64,000 bases of DNA, taken from the NCBI RefSeq assembly GCF_029873635.1, contig NC_080425.1:40551390-40615389 (forward strand), given 5' to 3'. This document shows positions 11,943-24,210 of the stretch, piece after piece; within the stretch, counting starts at the first letter, position 1; every line of letters starts with the position of its first letter. Source of the DNA: Malania oleifera. Taxonomy: Eukaryota > Streptophyta > Magnoliopsida > Santalales > Ximeniaceae. A program made the translations under genes and the position numbers. The notes beneath the pieces were generated by a model. The model was not told the DNA's origin, made no database searches, and saw only the letters and a list, made by a program, of their open reading frames with translations.

Positions 11943-13765
11943 TTTTTTTGATCAAAGGGTAAAAGTATATTGATCAAAGTAAGTATTTACACGTACATTG
12001 GGCATCCCTAGGCCGTAGAGATCCAACCAAACACAGACGGGGGATCAAATCGCAAATTACATCGAACCTGGGCATACCCAGGGGCCATTATGGCCAAATC
12101 AACAAAAATTCATAAATTCCAATCTTCCAAAAGGGACAAGCAAAATATTACATCTTGACAGTATATAGATAAAAATTTTCATACGTAGCACTATATACAT
12201 GTCTTTGTATCACATGGATCAGCTCCATAGTGGAAATGGAGTGGTTCTCAAACTTGCCTCTATTGCGGAAATGCCAAATAAAATACACACATGCAGCAAA
12301 TCCAATCTTCTGCCCTGCAACAATAAGACCATTCCCTTTGGCCTCCTTATGAAGCCATTTTGCAGCAGCTCTAATGCTTGTCATGGCTCTAGTAATACCC
12401 AGCTAGCTTCTAATACCATTCTAGACTTCAGCAGTGAATTTGCATTTGAAAAATAAGTGATCCAAGGATTCAGGATCAGTGTTGCAGAAGGTGCATAACC
12501 GATCAATTCCTTCATTTGTCAGCTTGTCACAGGCAAGGAGCTTTGCTTTCAAACCTAGCCAAAGGCAGATTGAGTGTTTAGGGAGAATGCCCTCATACCA
12601 AACCTCCCTAGTCCAGGGCACTTTATGCCCTTTAGCTCTCCAGAATTCATAGCTAAGTTTGCCTCTGTTCTCCCACTTACTCAACATATCAATAGCAGCA
12701 TCAATACCACCACAGTTCACCACCAGCTGATCTCTAATAGTTAACAGTTTCTTGAATAAAGGGAAGTCATTCTTCGTTGCAGAGATGCTCCAGATGCTTG
12801 AATCAGTTAAATACATATGATGGATCCACTTTGTCCAGATTGAGTCCTTCTTGGAGTGGATATTCCAAAGTGTTTTAGACAGCAAAGCAATATTCCATAT
12901 ATTGAGATCAAACATACCCAGGCCCCCCTCAGTTTTAGGGAGACATATCTCTCTCCAAGCCACCAAAGGTTTCCTCCTGCCTCCCCACAAAAAGACTTTG
13001 CACAATTTAACAATCTAGTTCAAAACATTAAGGGGAAAGGGGAAGATGGCCAGCCAGAAGCATTCCACCCCTTGGATTATGGAGTTAATGATTTCCGACT
13101 TCCCAGCATAGGAGAGGGTATGGGACGACCACCCCTTGAACATTCCAGAAATTCTGTTAATAAGTGGAGAGTAATGAGCAGCATTCAGTCTAGAAGAAAG
13201 AAGGGGGATACCCAAATACCTGAAGGGAAAGGCACCCAGCTTCATACCAGATAAATTAGATATATTTCCCAGCTCTTCTTGCCTAATACCAGCATGATAC
13301 AACTCTGATTTCAGCAGATTTACTGCTAGGCCAGAGCAGTTCAAAAATTAGTTTAAGCAGTTCATTAGGTACCTCACAAAAGGTAAGTCACCCCTTGAGA
13401 ACATCATTTAAGTCATCTGCAAACACCAAATGAGAAAGCCTAAGACCTTCACACTTGGGATGGAATTTAAAATCAGACTTACTCTCCACAGATTTCAGCA
13501 GGCTTGAAAGATATTCAACACATATCACAAAGAGCAAGGGGGAGAGGGGGTCACCCTGTCTCAGACCTTTACTGCCTTTAAAGAAGCCAAAAAATCTACC
13601 ATTAAGGGAAATGGAATAGGAGGTAGTAGTGACACATTCCATAATCCATGAAATCATCTCAGCTGGGAATCTTAAGTGAATAAGCATCTTCTTGAGGAAA
13701 AGTCAAGCAACTGAATCATAAGCCTTTTTGAGATCAATTTTCAACAAACATCTAGGGGATATTCT
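11943..13765 (-). mobile_element. 5'-truncated plant L1-type LINE with target-site duplication
   Basis: The 3' end is a T-run (a poly-A tail on the minus strand) at 11941-11950. A 13-bp duplication CTTTCTTCTTCTT flanks the insert at 11930-11942 and 13766-13778, the usual mark of target-primed reverse transcription. The insert is about 1.8 kb, against roughly 6 kb for a full plant L1. Only the second half of ORF2 (reverse transcriptase palm onward) and the 3' untranslated region are present, as in 5'-truncated dead-on-arrival copies. It sits in the TG-rich stretch starting at 11022. Confidence 0.9.
12148..13757 (-). pseudogene. LINE ORF2 fragment: reverse transcriptase and zf-RVT
   Basis: Reads on the minus strand from about 13757. 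It opens with IDLKKAYDSVA, then GLRQGDPLSPLLFVICVEYLSSLL, the catalytic FADD box in HLVFADDLND (near 13405-13425), and the thumb region with FRYLGIPLLSSRLN (near 13220) and WSSHTLSYAGKSEIINSI. The zf-RVT-type C-terminus has WTREVWYEGILPKHSICLWL and CTFCNTDPESLDHLFFKC (about 12430-12620). At least two frame changes separate these blocks (near 13350-13390 and 13010), and a third near 12420 precedes the last segment, so no ORF2 protein can be made. The endonuclease domain is missing through 5' truncation. Confidence 0.9.
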
Positions 13766-13778
13766 CTTTCTTCTTCTT

Positions 13779-14109
13779 CCTTGCTCTGACGGACCCCCTT
13801 TACAGAAGCCGCCATTTTTGGCAACGAGCCCCCCCCCCCCAATATTTTCTCTATTTTTCCTCTTTCTCTTTCTCTCTCTCCCTATCCCTTTCCTATATCC
13901 TATGCCACTCTTGTCCCATTTCTATCACCTCCGCCCTCCCACTTCTCTATGAGCTGTCGAAGCTGCACTATCCCCTTTTTATTAATTTTTTTTTACTCCT
14001 TTCTTCTCTTTTTTTCCCTCTCTATTTAAATCGCCCAATGGGCATGGCTCAAGGGGTCTTAAGGGTTTATTGGGCTACCTCTCTCTCCCATATTTATACT
14101 TCTCTTATA

Positions 14110-14167
<58 letters not shown>

Positions 14168-14230
14168 TTTCTTTTTTTCTCTACCACATGATAGTGTGTG
14201 TGTTAGTGGTGTGTGCTCGGGTGTGCATAT
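13779..14230 (+). repeat. Pyrimidine-rich spacer with long (CT)n tract
   Basis: C/T-rich sequence with a C-run near 13830 and an uninterrupted CT run of about 27 units near 14112-14165. A GTGTGT segment follows, ending in CATAT where the copia LTR inserted. No gene. Confidence 0.8.
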
Positions 14231-16595
14231 TGAAATTAGGAATAGCTTCCCAAGAGGGGGGGTGAATTGGCTTTTAAAAATTTCTTTTTAAAGTCCTTAA
14301 TTTCTTTTAATATTTAACCAATTCTTTAACTTGTTTATCTATTTTGCAATCAAACAAGAACTCGGTTTCTTTTAAACAATCAACAAGACAACTAATAAAA
14401 CATTCAATCTTCAACCACACAAATAATTAAACTAATCAAGCCAATCAACCACAATGCTCAAACTAACAACAAATTTGATTGGCAAATATAAATTCACTTC
14501 AGCATTATTAGATTGATGGAAGCATTCAAGATTAGTATATCTAACTTTTAGCTTTTATGTTATGTTCAGCCTTGTGGTAAATATGAGTTTGAACAAAGCC
14601 CTGTATATTTGAAATTTCTTCTTCAATATGATGTTCAATATAAAATCCAATTACTCTTTCCAAACTTCAGAATTCAAATAAACTCTTAAGTTAATTTATC
14701 TTTGGGATGTTTAGCCAAGTAACGTACTCCCGTATGGTTTCCGCAAAGAATGATTCAACCAACGTACTCCCTTTTGGTTTCCGCAACCCAAATCAAAATC
14801 AAACTTTAAGGTTTACTTGATTTCCAAATATACGTAGTTTATATAATTTTCAAATTTAAACCATCCACGCAATTTAAATATGTAATGAAAATAAAGAATA
14901 GGGAAAGAGAGAGTAAGACGGAGATTTTTACGAGGTTTGGCTTATACCCAGCCTACGTCCTCGCCTTTGGCAAACCACCAAAGGATTCACTAAACTTGTT
15001 CCGTTGACGGGTGGAACAAAATCTTTACAAGTGATACCCCACGCTCAAACACTCTTTCACTAGGCTAGAGCCTGCATCTACAAACGATGTCCCCTCGTTC
15101 GGTCACTCCTTTAGGCTAGAGCCTGCCTCTCTAAGCAATATCCCCTTGCTTAGCCAACGATCCAAACAATCTTTGGAACATCAAAGAACTACAAGAAACA
15201 AGATATAATATGCGTTCAAATATACTCTCACAATAGCAAGTTAGTACAAGTTCAACACTATATACTTCAATGTAAAATATCAATATGAAATACAATGAAG
15301 CTTAAGTGTAGAATTCACCAATATCCTTCTTAGAAGAGGATTAGCAGTAGGAATTTAGAGAAGGAAGGATTAGCACTTCAGAATATCTTAGGAAAAGAGA
15401 TTTGCAATGAGTGAACAAGAGAGCTTTGGAAGAACAAGAGTGCTTTCAGCTTCTAAAATAGATTTTTCAATTCATTGTTGAGTTTTGATTTGGAAAACCA
15501 TGTATTTATAGGCAATTAGACTTGTTTCCATGTTGCTAAAGTTTCCTTCGAGTGTTTCTCAAGCTTTTAGAAAGTTTGCCGCCCAAGCAAATAATATTTA
15601 AAAAATAAAATTTTTGAAATTTATGCCCGTTAATAGTGTTCAGATGACTGAAGTCTCGGGTTCAGTCATCTAAGGTGGTTCTGCCTCTAAAAAAAATTCA
15701 GCAAAAAATCTTCAGATGACTGAACTTAATCTTCAGTTGTCTGAAGTTATTCTTCAAACATCTGAAGTTACACTTCAATCGTCTGAAGTGGCTCTGTCTT
15801 CTATTCAGTCAGTTGAAGTTCCTCCCGTGAACAGTATTCAGTTGGCTGATAGCTGTGACCCCGCTTCAGTATTTTACTCATAACTTTTTCTATATAACTC
15901 CAAATTAGGTTTTGTTATTTTCAAAAGAAATCTAAGAGAAAATCCTACAACTTTCATGTTGAACACTTTTTAAAATAAGAAGTTTTAGATATAAAAAAAT
16001 GCACCTCAATGTGGATGTATAAAAACTAAGAACATTTGGAAAAACCTCCTTTTGGTGCTTTTTATTCCAAAAATAATTTTAACCTTTTTGAAATATATTT
16101 TGACCTTATGAAAATATTTTCCAGGTATTTTAAAAGGTATCTAGGTCTAAGAAGTTAACTTAAGAGTTTCATAATATTTCAAACGATATTTAAACATTAA
16201 AGTACTTACATAAAGACTTCTAAGACTTGACATTCTAAACACTCAAGTCTTCATGCTTGCTTTGACTCTTTCTTGGTCTTTAAGTTTTAATATTCTTTAG
16301 GCTTTTTCACTTTGCTTTTCTTTGGCTCTTTTGACTTTAACATTCCTTGGCTTTCAACAAATCATTCATGTTCTCATATTCTTCAAGTTTTAATATATCA
16401 TCTTTAAATCCATGCTTTGATCTTTAAATTCATGCTTTGACTCTTTTAAGCTTCATTTGATCCTTGTGAGCACTTTGACCTTGCTTTCTCATATATGAGC
16501 CCTGAGGCAACATTACTCACACAAATATGTTAAATTCCACTTGTTTGTTAGTATCAAAACAAGATAACAAGATTTTAAACCTTGTAAGGCCAACA
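14231..16595 (-). mobile_element. Copia (SIRE-like) solo LTR
   Basis: Reversed, it starts TGTTGGCCTTACAAGG and ends CCTAATTTCA, about 2.37 kb, with no coding region on either side. The flanking 5-mers are CATAT (14226-14230) and CGTAT (16596-16600), a target duplication with one change. On the minus strand the order is CTTCAGTTGTCTGAAG-like near-palindromes (15640-15850), a TATA-like CCTATAAATACATGG near 15500-15518, and the CCAATTCACCCCCCCCTCTTGGG block shared by the other copia LTRs here. An LTR alone implies loss of the interior by LTR-LTR recombination. Confidence 0.9.
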
Positions 16596-17062
16596 CGTAT
16601 ATATGTGTGTGTCCATATGGGTGTGTGTGTGTGTGTGGATGCATGCATGGATGTGCATATGCATGATGCATGATAATGCATACATGAATGGATGGATGCA
16701 TATGCATGTGCATGGATGGATGCATGCATGATTAAGAATGATGGCATGAATGCATGCAAGCATATACATATGCATGGATGCATGTTGATGTATGAATATG
16801 CATGTATGCATGATGATGCATGTACATGATGAATGATGAATGAAACATGGATGATGTATGCATGAAAGCATGTGCATGTGTGTGGATGTATGAATATGCA
16901 CGTATGCATGATGATGAATTTGCATGGTGAATGATGCATGTAAGTATGCATGTGGAAATGTATGTATGTATGCATGTAGATGCATGTGAGAGAACATGTG
17001 CTTGTGTTTGTATGCATGTTAACATGCATGAATGTATGTATATATAGGTGTGTATTTTTGGT

Positions 17063-17088
<26 letters not shown>
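16596..17088. repeat. TGCATG-rich minisatellite and (TG)n
   Basis: About 430 bases built from ATGCATG, GGATG and GATGAATG phrases without a fixed period, followed by a (TG)n run from about 17064. Histidine- and methionine-rich frames across it on the minus strand are repeat translation, not genes. It lies between two solo LTRs. Confidence 0.9.
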
Positions 17089-17094
<6 letters not shown>

Positions 17095-19278
17095 GTCCTC
17101 AAAATTCTTACCATTTTTTGTTATTTTTTATTATATATCCATATCCATACCTAAGCAGCGGGAACACATATCATACAACCATTCACATATATACTATACA
17201 ATACCAGAATCCAGTATATACAGATTATAGTCATACAAAAATACCCCTCCAGCAACATTTACTCAAAAATATACACAACTCTGACAAAACTTACCCTATA
17301 ACTAGGGTAATCAAATTACTCTCTATCCGCGAGCCTGATCTGCTCGCCTAATTGGCTCACCTGAAAAATGTTAAAATAATAGGGTGAGACGACGCTTAGT
17401 AAGTGGAAATATGCTATTACTAGTGTGTGGCAACTAAGTTAAAGATACTTTTAAAACAATAACTGAACTGTAATACAACAAATAATCTGTAAAGCATATC
17501 TTTCTTTCTCAATTTAAAATATACTATATCGTCTGTATTTTCTACTTTTCATACTGATAATATCATACCATACTCATCATATACTGTAAAACTGTATACA
17601 TATACATAACTGTACTTTATCCCTAGGACTCTGTACGTCATGATTTGACCTCTTATAATAGGGTTGTGCGGCCCGTAGGCAGGACTTCATCTGGTCGGCC
17701 CTCCAGATAAGTCAATATACTCTACTCTACCTCAACCCAACCAAACTGCATCCACTCCTAGGCTCGGGACTGGCTGCTACCTCGTCAAACCGGCCCCCTC
17801 CACCTAGTGAACTGGGGAGCTGCATCCTCTCCGAGCATGGCTGACGATACCCACACACTATCTAAGATATGTGGTTGCACTCTATCTGTATATAGCAACG
17901 GTACGGTGCTCTATAATCTATATCTGTACTGTATCTGTCTGTAATCTTTCCACAGGGATCTGATACTATATACATATATACATATATACTCTTTTACTAT
18001 TTTTACCATGTTTCCAAAATTACCATAACACTATCTTTCTGTACTGTAAATACTATAATCTCTGTATACTATATCTGTAGCATCTTGATGCTACCTCTGT
18101 ATATCTGTTTATATCTCTGTCTATATACTCTGTCTGTATACTCTGTATGTTATGGTAATAGGAAACATGACATGCTATAACTCTGTATATACTGTTCTGT
18201 ATAAAGCTGTGATATATATCCTGATCTGAATAAAATTGTATACATGTATATGTGTATATATATATCTGTTTCATGAAACTATTCGTATAAAAGCTATATA
18301 TACATGTATATTTCTCTGTATAATCTTTGTGAATATATAACTATATCTGTGTATTCTGTATAACTCCATATACTGGGAAAAATATATAAACTGTATATAC
18401 TGTTTTGTATCGATGTATTCAGTAAATACTATAAATACTATATAATAAATCTAAACAGGCCACACAAGCATTTAAACTCATATTCTGTAAATACTGTATA
18501 ATAAACTAGTATAAATATGTGTCTATGAAATTTCTGATAGCATTATGAAAACTTCTAGCATAGCATATTTCCCTTACCTTAACTTTGAAAAGTCCCTATA
18601 AAATTCTGGCTCTATACCCGCAGGGCTCTTAACTCAACATCCTGAAAACACAATTCCCCAAAACAAAATATCTGTATTTTCTTACATACAACATTTCTTA
18701 TAACTGAGGGAAAGACAAATACTGAATAAAATGCCTTACCTTGAGATTGGGACGAAATCCAACCCAACTTTTCCAATGATCAGCTCCGGTAGACTTGCAG
18801 AGAATCTTGCCAGGAACGTCATGGTAGCCTCAGATCTTTGATCCGGCAAGAAACAGGCCCGAAAACGAAGAGAGAAGTGAGAGAGGGACGTAGAGAGAGA
18901 GAGAGAGGAGAGAGAGAGGGGCGCTGAAATGTGATAAAAATATGATTTTTTCCTACTTATAGGGTCATATTCATCGACGAGACACGTCACCTCATCGACG
19001 AGTCCTTCAGTAAATTCGTCAACAAACCCCTGTATTCGTCGATGAAATTCAGAGCAGCCTAAACCTTCGCTCGGTATTTTCTCGTTGACGAAACCCTGTA
19101 TTTGTCAACGAATCCTGGCAATTCCTTAAAATTATTATTATTATTATTATTATCTCCAAAATGCGATATCGTCGTCGAACGCGGAGCATTCTTCGACGAG
19201 GCCTATTGCCTCCTTCTGTTTTTGTTTCTATTTCCCTATCTCTTTCATATTTAAATATCGTTATTTTTCGGGTCGCTA

Positions 19279-19280
<2 letters not shown>
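17089..19280 (-). mobile_element. Gypsy (Tekay-like) solo LTR
   Basis: Reversed, it starts TGTAGCGACCCGAAAAATAACG and ends GGACATTACA, about 2.19 kb. The flanks are GTGTG on both sides (17084-17088, 19281-19285), consistent with a 5-bp target duplication but weak evidence inside a TG run. On the minus strand: TTCGTCGACGAA-like near-palindromes (about 18965-19195), a TATA-like CCCTATAAGTAGG near 18950, a GA-rich tract, a CTGTATATACTCTG-type array (18060-18540) and the GCCACACACTAGTAATAGC block near 17420. Orientation is taken from the related copy at 48325-50301, which has a polypurine-like tract at its edge. Confidence 0.85.
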
Positions 19281-19319
<39 letters not shown>

Positions 19320-19650
19320 CATGTATGTATGTATATATGTGTGATATTTATTGTGTTTATATAGTATTTGTATATTTATATATGTATATTAGTATGTAAC
19401 ATATATGTATTTATTTTAATATATACATATGTATATGAATATGTATAGTTGTATTTGTGTGTGTGTGCATATGTGTGTGTATGTATGTACCTATTCATAT
19501 GGCTATGTCTAGGTTTATATATGGGTATATAATATACATGTATTTATAATTATATATTTGTATCTAATTGGTATTTAATATATAGGTATAAAGTATATGT
19601 ATATGTGTGTATATATATATATGTGTGTGTGTGTGTAAAAGTATGCATAT
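19281..19650. repeat. (TG)n and TATATG-rich sequence
   Basis: A pure TG run at about 19281-19316, then 330 bases rich in TATG/TGTA. With the solo LTRs on both sides removed, it continues the TG-rich stretch of 16596-17088. No gene. Confidence 0.85.
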
Positions 19651-21772
19651 TGTTGACTTTTTGAGTCTGATCCCTATTTTGATGCTGACAAACTACCAGT
19701 ATCTTATGTGTGCTTTTGGTGTGTGAACAGGTTTTCATTTCAGCACGAACATAAGATACCGAAAAATGAATGCCAGCAAGAACATAAAGCTCACACTCTC
19801 TCGGCGTTTTCCATAAAGATTTAAGAATAAAGAAGATAAAGAAGAAATTTGTTTTTAATTTGTATCTTTGGTCTGTAATAGTGCATGTACCTGCATGATA
19901 TTTTTTAAATGCTCAAATGACCATAGAATGGCCATAGGGACTGAATGACCTTAGGGCACTCTTCGGTCAACCGAAGGTCGATCAATGCCAGATTTTTAGG
20001 GTTATTTCTCTAAATGAAAAAGGTTTAGAATGACCCTAGGACACTCACACATGCACATATATGTATGACTAAATGAATTGGGTGATTGCATGATCAAATA
20101 AAATTGAAATGCATTTAAGCTGCATGTTCGGTCGACTGTACTCTCTAGTACAATTCCTCCCGGTCGACCGAACCGGTGCCAGGTTAACAATTTGATCATA
20201 GCTGGGTCGACCAAACTTACCCAGTTCATTATCTCCCGGTCGACCGAACTCCCTAGGAGTCAACATATTGACCATTTGGTTGACTGTGCCCAAAATGCAT
20301 AACAACGCCCTAGTCGACCGAGTTCCCATGTGTGAGAACTCAACGGTCTGGTCGACCGAACTTGTTAGTTCAAAAGGTTTCTGATAGACCGAATCGCTCT
20401 AAATGAGAAAATCGCCCTTGGACCTCCATGTCTAGTCGACCGAACTTGTAGTTCAATTTATTCCTAGTCGACCGAACTCAGCGCAACTCGGTTAACCAAA
20501 CTTCCTTTGGTTGATCGGTGCTCTCGAGTTGGAATTTTTTAACTGCATTAAAACGTCATTAAAATTTAATTAATCTTTTCCAAAATATCGAGCGTGTCCC
20601 CAACGGTCAAATTTTCCAAAAATTCTATAAATACCCCCTCATAACTCCATATTAGTAACTTTGATTAACCCAAATTTTTCTCTAATCCATTGTTAATCAA
20701 AGTTCCCCCAAAATGTCTTTTATTGTTTAAATCATTCTTTTGGAGTCAAATTTTTACAAAAAACTCTCCAACTCTCTTCCACTCTTTCATTTCAAAATTA
20801 CTCTTGGAGAGAGTATATTTACTTTTGGGCATTTATTTTTACATGCTTACTCTCACTTATACTTTATTTTTGAAAATCTTTTTGAGCATATAGCTTTGGT
20901 TTCTCCTTATTATTTTCATGATAAATATTCTTGGGAGAATTTATTTATTGCACAAATATTTTATTGAGTTTAAATTCCTAGATTCTCCAAATGTTCTTTA
21001 TTTGCAAAAATATTTATAGGAAAACATAATACTCATTTTTCATACATATTTTATTTGTGCATTGATTTTTTAGATAAGCACCCTTTACTCTATTGAGCTT
21101 AAATCATATCATAAGAGAGTGCATACATTTTTATGAGCTTAATGTGTACATCCATGCTTGTATTTAGAAGCTTTTTCATATGTACAAAAATGTTTCTTTT
21201 TGTACTAGTTGGGTTCAGCTCATTAATTGAATCGGGGAGTCTCAGCCCCGTAAATGAGACAGTTCGGTTCAACCCGAAATTGATCTAGGGAGTCTCAGCT
21301 CCGTAAGTGAGACAAGTTTGGCTCAGCCTAGTAATTGAGCTAGGGTTTTCCTCGCCCCATAAGGAGAAGAAGTAAAAGACTTCTACTCCGCCTAGTTAAG
21401 TGAGCAGGTATAATGGAATCCTTGGGGGTATGCCTAAGGTAGGGACGTAGGCAGTATTGACCGAACCTCATTAACAAATCTGTGTATCATTCTCTCTCTA
21501 TCTTATTTAAATTTCTGCACTTAAATTTCAGCATGTGTATGCTTATTCATGTTTTGTTATAACCATCTTGCATGCACACAGAACTAATTTAAATGAGATA
21601 TGCAGCACACGTGTATGTATGCACACACTGATAACTTAATCGTTTTACGTACACATTTTCAATATTGAATGGGATATGAACTGTGGTGAATTGCCATAAT
21701 TGTTTAAATTAGCGAAAAATATTTTTAAAACCCAATTCACCCCCCCCTCTTGGGATCACAGAAATTCCAACA
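19651..21772 (+). mobile_element. Copia (SIRE-like) solo LTR
   Basis: Starts TGTTGACTTTTTGAGTCTG and ends GAAATTCCAACA, about 2.12 kb. A perfect 5-bp target duplication CATAT lies at 19646-19650 and 21773-21777. An array of GGTCGACCGAAC near-palindromes, about a dozen with variants, spans 19965-20525. A TATA-like TCTATAAATACCCCC follows near 20623, and the CACCCCCCCCTCTTGGGATC block lies near the end. No coding sequence remains. Confidence 0.95.
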
Positions 21773-22080
21773 CATATATGTGTATAGGTATATAATATAT
21801 GTGTGTGTGTATGGATATGTGTGAATATATATTTTGTATATATATTTGCTTGTATATATTAGTATCTTTGTATGTACAGATGTAGGTAAGTGCATGCATG
21901 TATGTGTGTGTATGTGTCTGTGTATGTTCATATATGTGTTTATGCGTGTGTTAGTGTGTGTTTCTTGTATTTTTTTAAATAAAAAAAAAACACACACACA
22001 CACACATACACACACACACACACAAAATAATTAGAAAAATTTGGAAAATCCAAAAAAAAAAAAAAAAAAGAGTTTAGTCC
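21773..22080. repeat. TG/TA-rich sequence, (CA)n and poly-A
   Basis: TATATG-rich sequence, a (CA)n run at about 21990-22024, and an A-run near 22053-22069. It resumes the TG-rich stretch after the solo LTR. No gene. Confidence 0.8.
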
Positions 22081-23300
22081 AGTGGTTCCCATGATCTACT
22101 TTTGGCTAATGTTAGGATAAAGGCGAGAATTCTACTATATAGTGCTTTCTTTCCCTTATCCCTAAACATGATTGGAGTTTTAACCTTCGAGAATTGTATG
22201 ATTTGAGAAGGATTAGGGGTTCAATCAACCAAATTAGACCAAACGAACCGTGTGTCGTTCGTTCATTAGAGTTTTCCTTTTTTTTTTTTTTTTTCCAAAA
22301 ATACGTGCTTTTTGTAGTGTTTTTCTCGATTTTTAAAGGCCGATGATGAAGCTCTAGCTTTTTCCAAAACTCATGCATTTTAACACATTTTTCAACTTAA
22401 AACTTCACTTTTCAAACTTACTCTTTTCATTCACCTTTTTTCAAATATTGGTAATACAAGCTCGATCCCCTTTGCTAAAACTTTGGTTTTCCAAATTGGT
22501 AATACAAGGCCGACATTTTCCAATCAATAGTTTTTCATCCTATGATCACCATCATCATCATCATCATCATCATCATGCTTTTATCAAAACTTAGGGTTTT
22601 GTGGCCAACACTTTTTAGAGCAATACTCTGGGCTCCTCGAAGTCATGTTGGAGTGCTTAGATAGTGGTTCAATCACTTAAGGACCATAAAGGGTATTTAA
22701 TTTTTCATTTTCTATTTCTTTTCTTTTTGAAGGCAACACCTACGTAATTACAGTAACCGTTTTGCGAACGGTTGCCATTAGGGGTGCTGAGAGTATCATC
22801 ACTTAGATGATTGGCCAATCACCTTACCTATGCACAAATATATTGCCAAACTCTAAAATCTGGTTTTCACAAACCTTTTTTTAGAGTTTTTCTTTATTTT
22901 ACTTGTGTTTAAAGAAAATAAAAATTTGGGGAATCCATTTTTAATTGTTTTACCCCTTTTAATCAAAACCCTTTCTTACTCGTTTGGGGAACGTCATTCC
23001 TTCTTCATCGACACCTCGAATTTGGCATCGAAAACAATCAATCACTTGATTAATTTTCTGATGTCGCTTTTATAGTGAATCCTTTTAACCAATGCTCGCA
23101 ATGTGGGGGTGATCGTTGTCCTAGGTTCATAAATACATTTAAGCTCGAAATTGGGATCACAAAGGAATTTTCTTTCAGTTGTATGTGGGTAGCAGAACGA
23201 AGGTTTTTATTCAGCATAATGTTCAACTGCTTATTATTGTGCAGGTTTCTGCCTTTTCTGTACTATGATCGCATCAAGATAGATGGACATGATTTTTGAA
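22081..23300. other. Gene-free stretch, possible LTR end, with (CAT)n
   Basis: Contains a (CAT)n run at about 22545-22575, the phrase AACGGTTGCCATTAGGGGTGCT near 22765, which resembles sequence near the 3' end of Tat/Ogre LTRs, and an LTR-end-like TTGGCATCG near 23026. No open frame looks like a gene. Assigning it to the element beginning at 11022 is inference. Confidence 0.35.
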
Positions 23301-23509
23301 TGATAAGAAAATGACTATAATGGTTATTAAAATGTGACCTTGCATGTTTTTATTGTTTTTGAAACCTGAAATTGGTATACAACAACCACATTTATTTGAA
23401 AGGAGACTTTTAGTAATGAAACAAAAAGAAATATAAACAAATAACATATCTAACCATATGATGATTTAATTGAAAACAAACAAAAGAAATGCAAATATAG
23501 AGACTTAAA

Positions 23510-24210
23510 TTTTTAAGAAATTCTTCTTTGGTTAGGCGCTTAGGAAATGGGTTCTCCACCACATTGGGCTGCCCCTTCAATGTAGGTTTCTCAAAGTCAA
23601 GTAACCCTACATTCTTAAGGTCTTGGACACGATTGTTTAGCTACCAGTAACCATCCAAAGAATATGTAACAACCCCAATGTAAAATGAGCATTTTGCATT
23701 TGGGTTAGACAATTTAGGCAAGGGCCTGTTGACTGGGGTGGCCTTTCTAAGTCCAATGAGCTTTTGCCCTAGGAGTTGTGATAAATGTTAGGACAAGTCA
23801 TTCGGATAAGCTTAATTACCATTTTACCTCTCTTTGGGCATGCTGATTAGTCACTTGCACTTGGGCAGTCACTGTTGGGATTGCATTCACTATGGGAGGC
23901 TTGTTTATTGGGGTTTCAGCAGGGATTGCCATAGGATTTTGAGCTATAATGAAACAATACTAAGGCTACTGTTAAAAGCAAGAGGAACTCCTGGTCACTA
24001 CTTGGACCTCTTCAACCTTCTTGTCTTTCTTTTAGAAAAAATTTTTTGTTAGCATCAATGTACTTATCTAAACCTTTGGCGATCTCACTTCTAATAACAT
24101 CCTCTACCTAATTACCCAATAGCACCGACTTTGCAAAGCTTTTAGTTGTCACACAAATCAACTTGTTAAGAAGTGTTATATCAACTTCAGATTTTGGGTT
24201 CGGGTGCTAA
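23510..24210 (-). pseudogene. Tat/Ogre-like gag, C-terminal part
   Basis: The minus strand reads phrases such as NRVQDLKNVGLLDFE and NVVENPFPKRLT near 23520-23650. These match the end of plant Tat/Ogre gag, which has a CxxH-like knuckle followed by I/VQDLxxxGLLxFE. Upstream lies an EDVIRSEIAKGLDKY segment near 24060-24110. It is separated from the N-terminal gag piece at 26665-27620 by an LTR-like block. A fossil with several breaks. Confidence 0.6.

Larger units (their letters stand above)
11022..23040 (+). mobile_element. Possible long Tat/Ogre-like LTR, heavily interrupted
   Basis: Starts TGTTGATGGCC after a purine-rich tract. It has repeated phrases (CATTGGTTGATTCAAAGC, GGTCTAAAATGATATGG) that recur in mirrored form on the minus strand near 26440-26540, and TG/ATG-rich satellites recalling the block at 25290-25720. 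With the four bounded insertions removed, about 3.5 kb remains as one continuous stretch, ending near GTTGCCATTAGGGGTGCTGAG at about 22770 and TTGGCATCG at about 23026. That length suits a Tat/Ogre LTR. The right boundary and the family are inferred. Confidence 0.4.

Noticed and set aside
16513-17029. Histidine-rich frames of up to 170 codons on the minus strand
   Set aside because: They arise from the TGCATG minisatellite and run into LTR sequence at one end; no start context, domain or splice signal.
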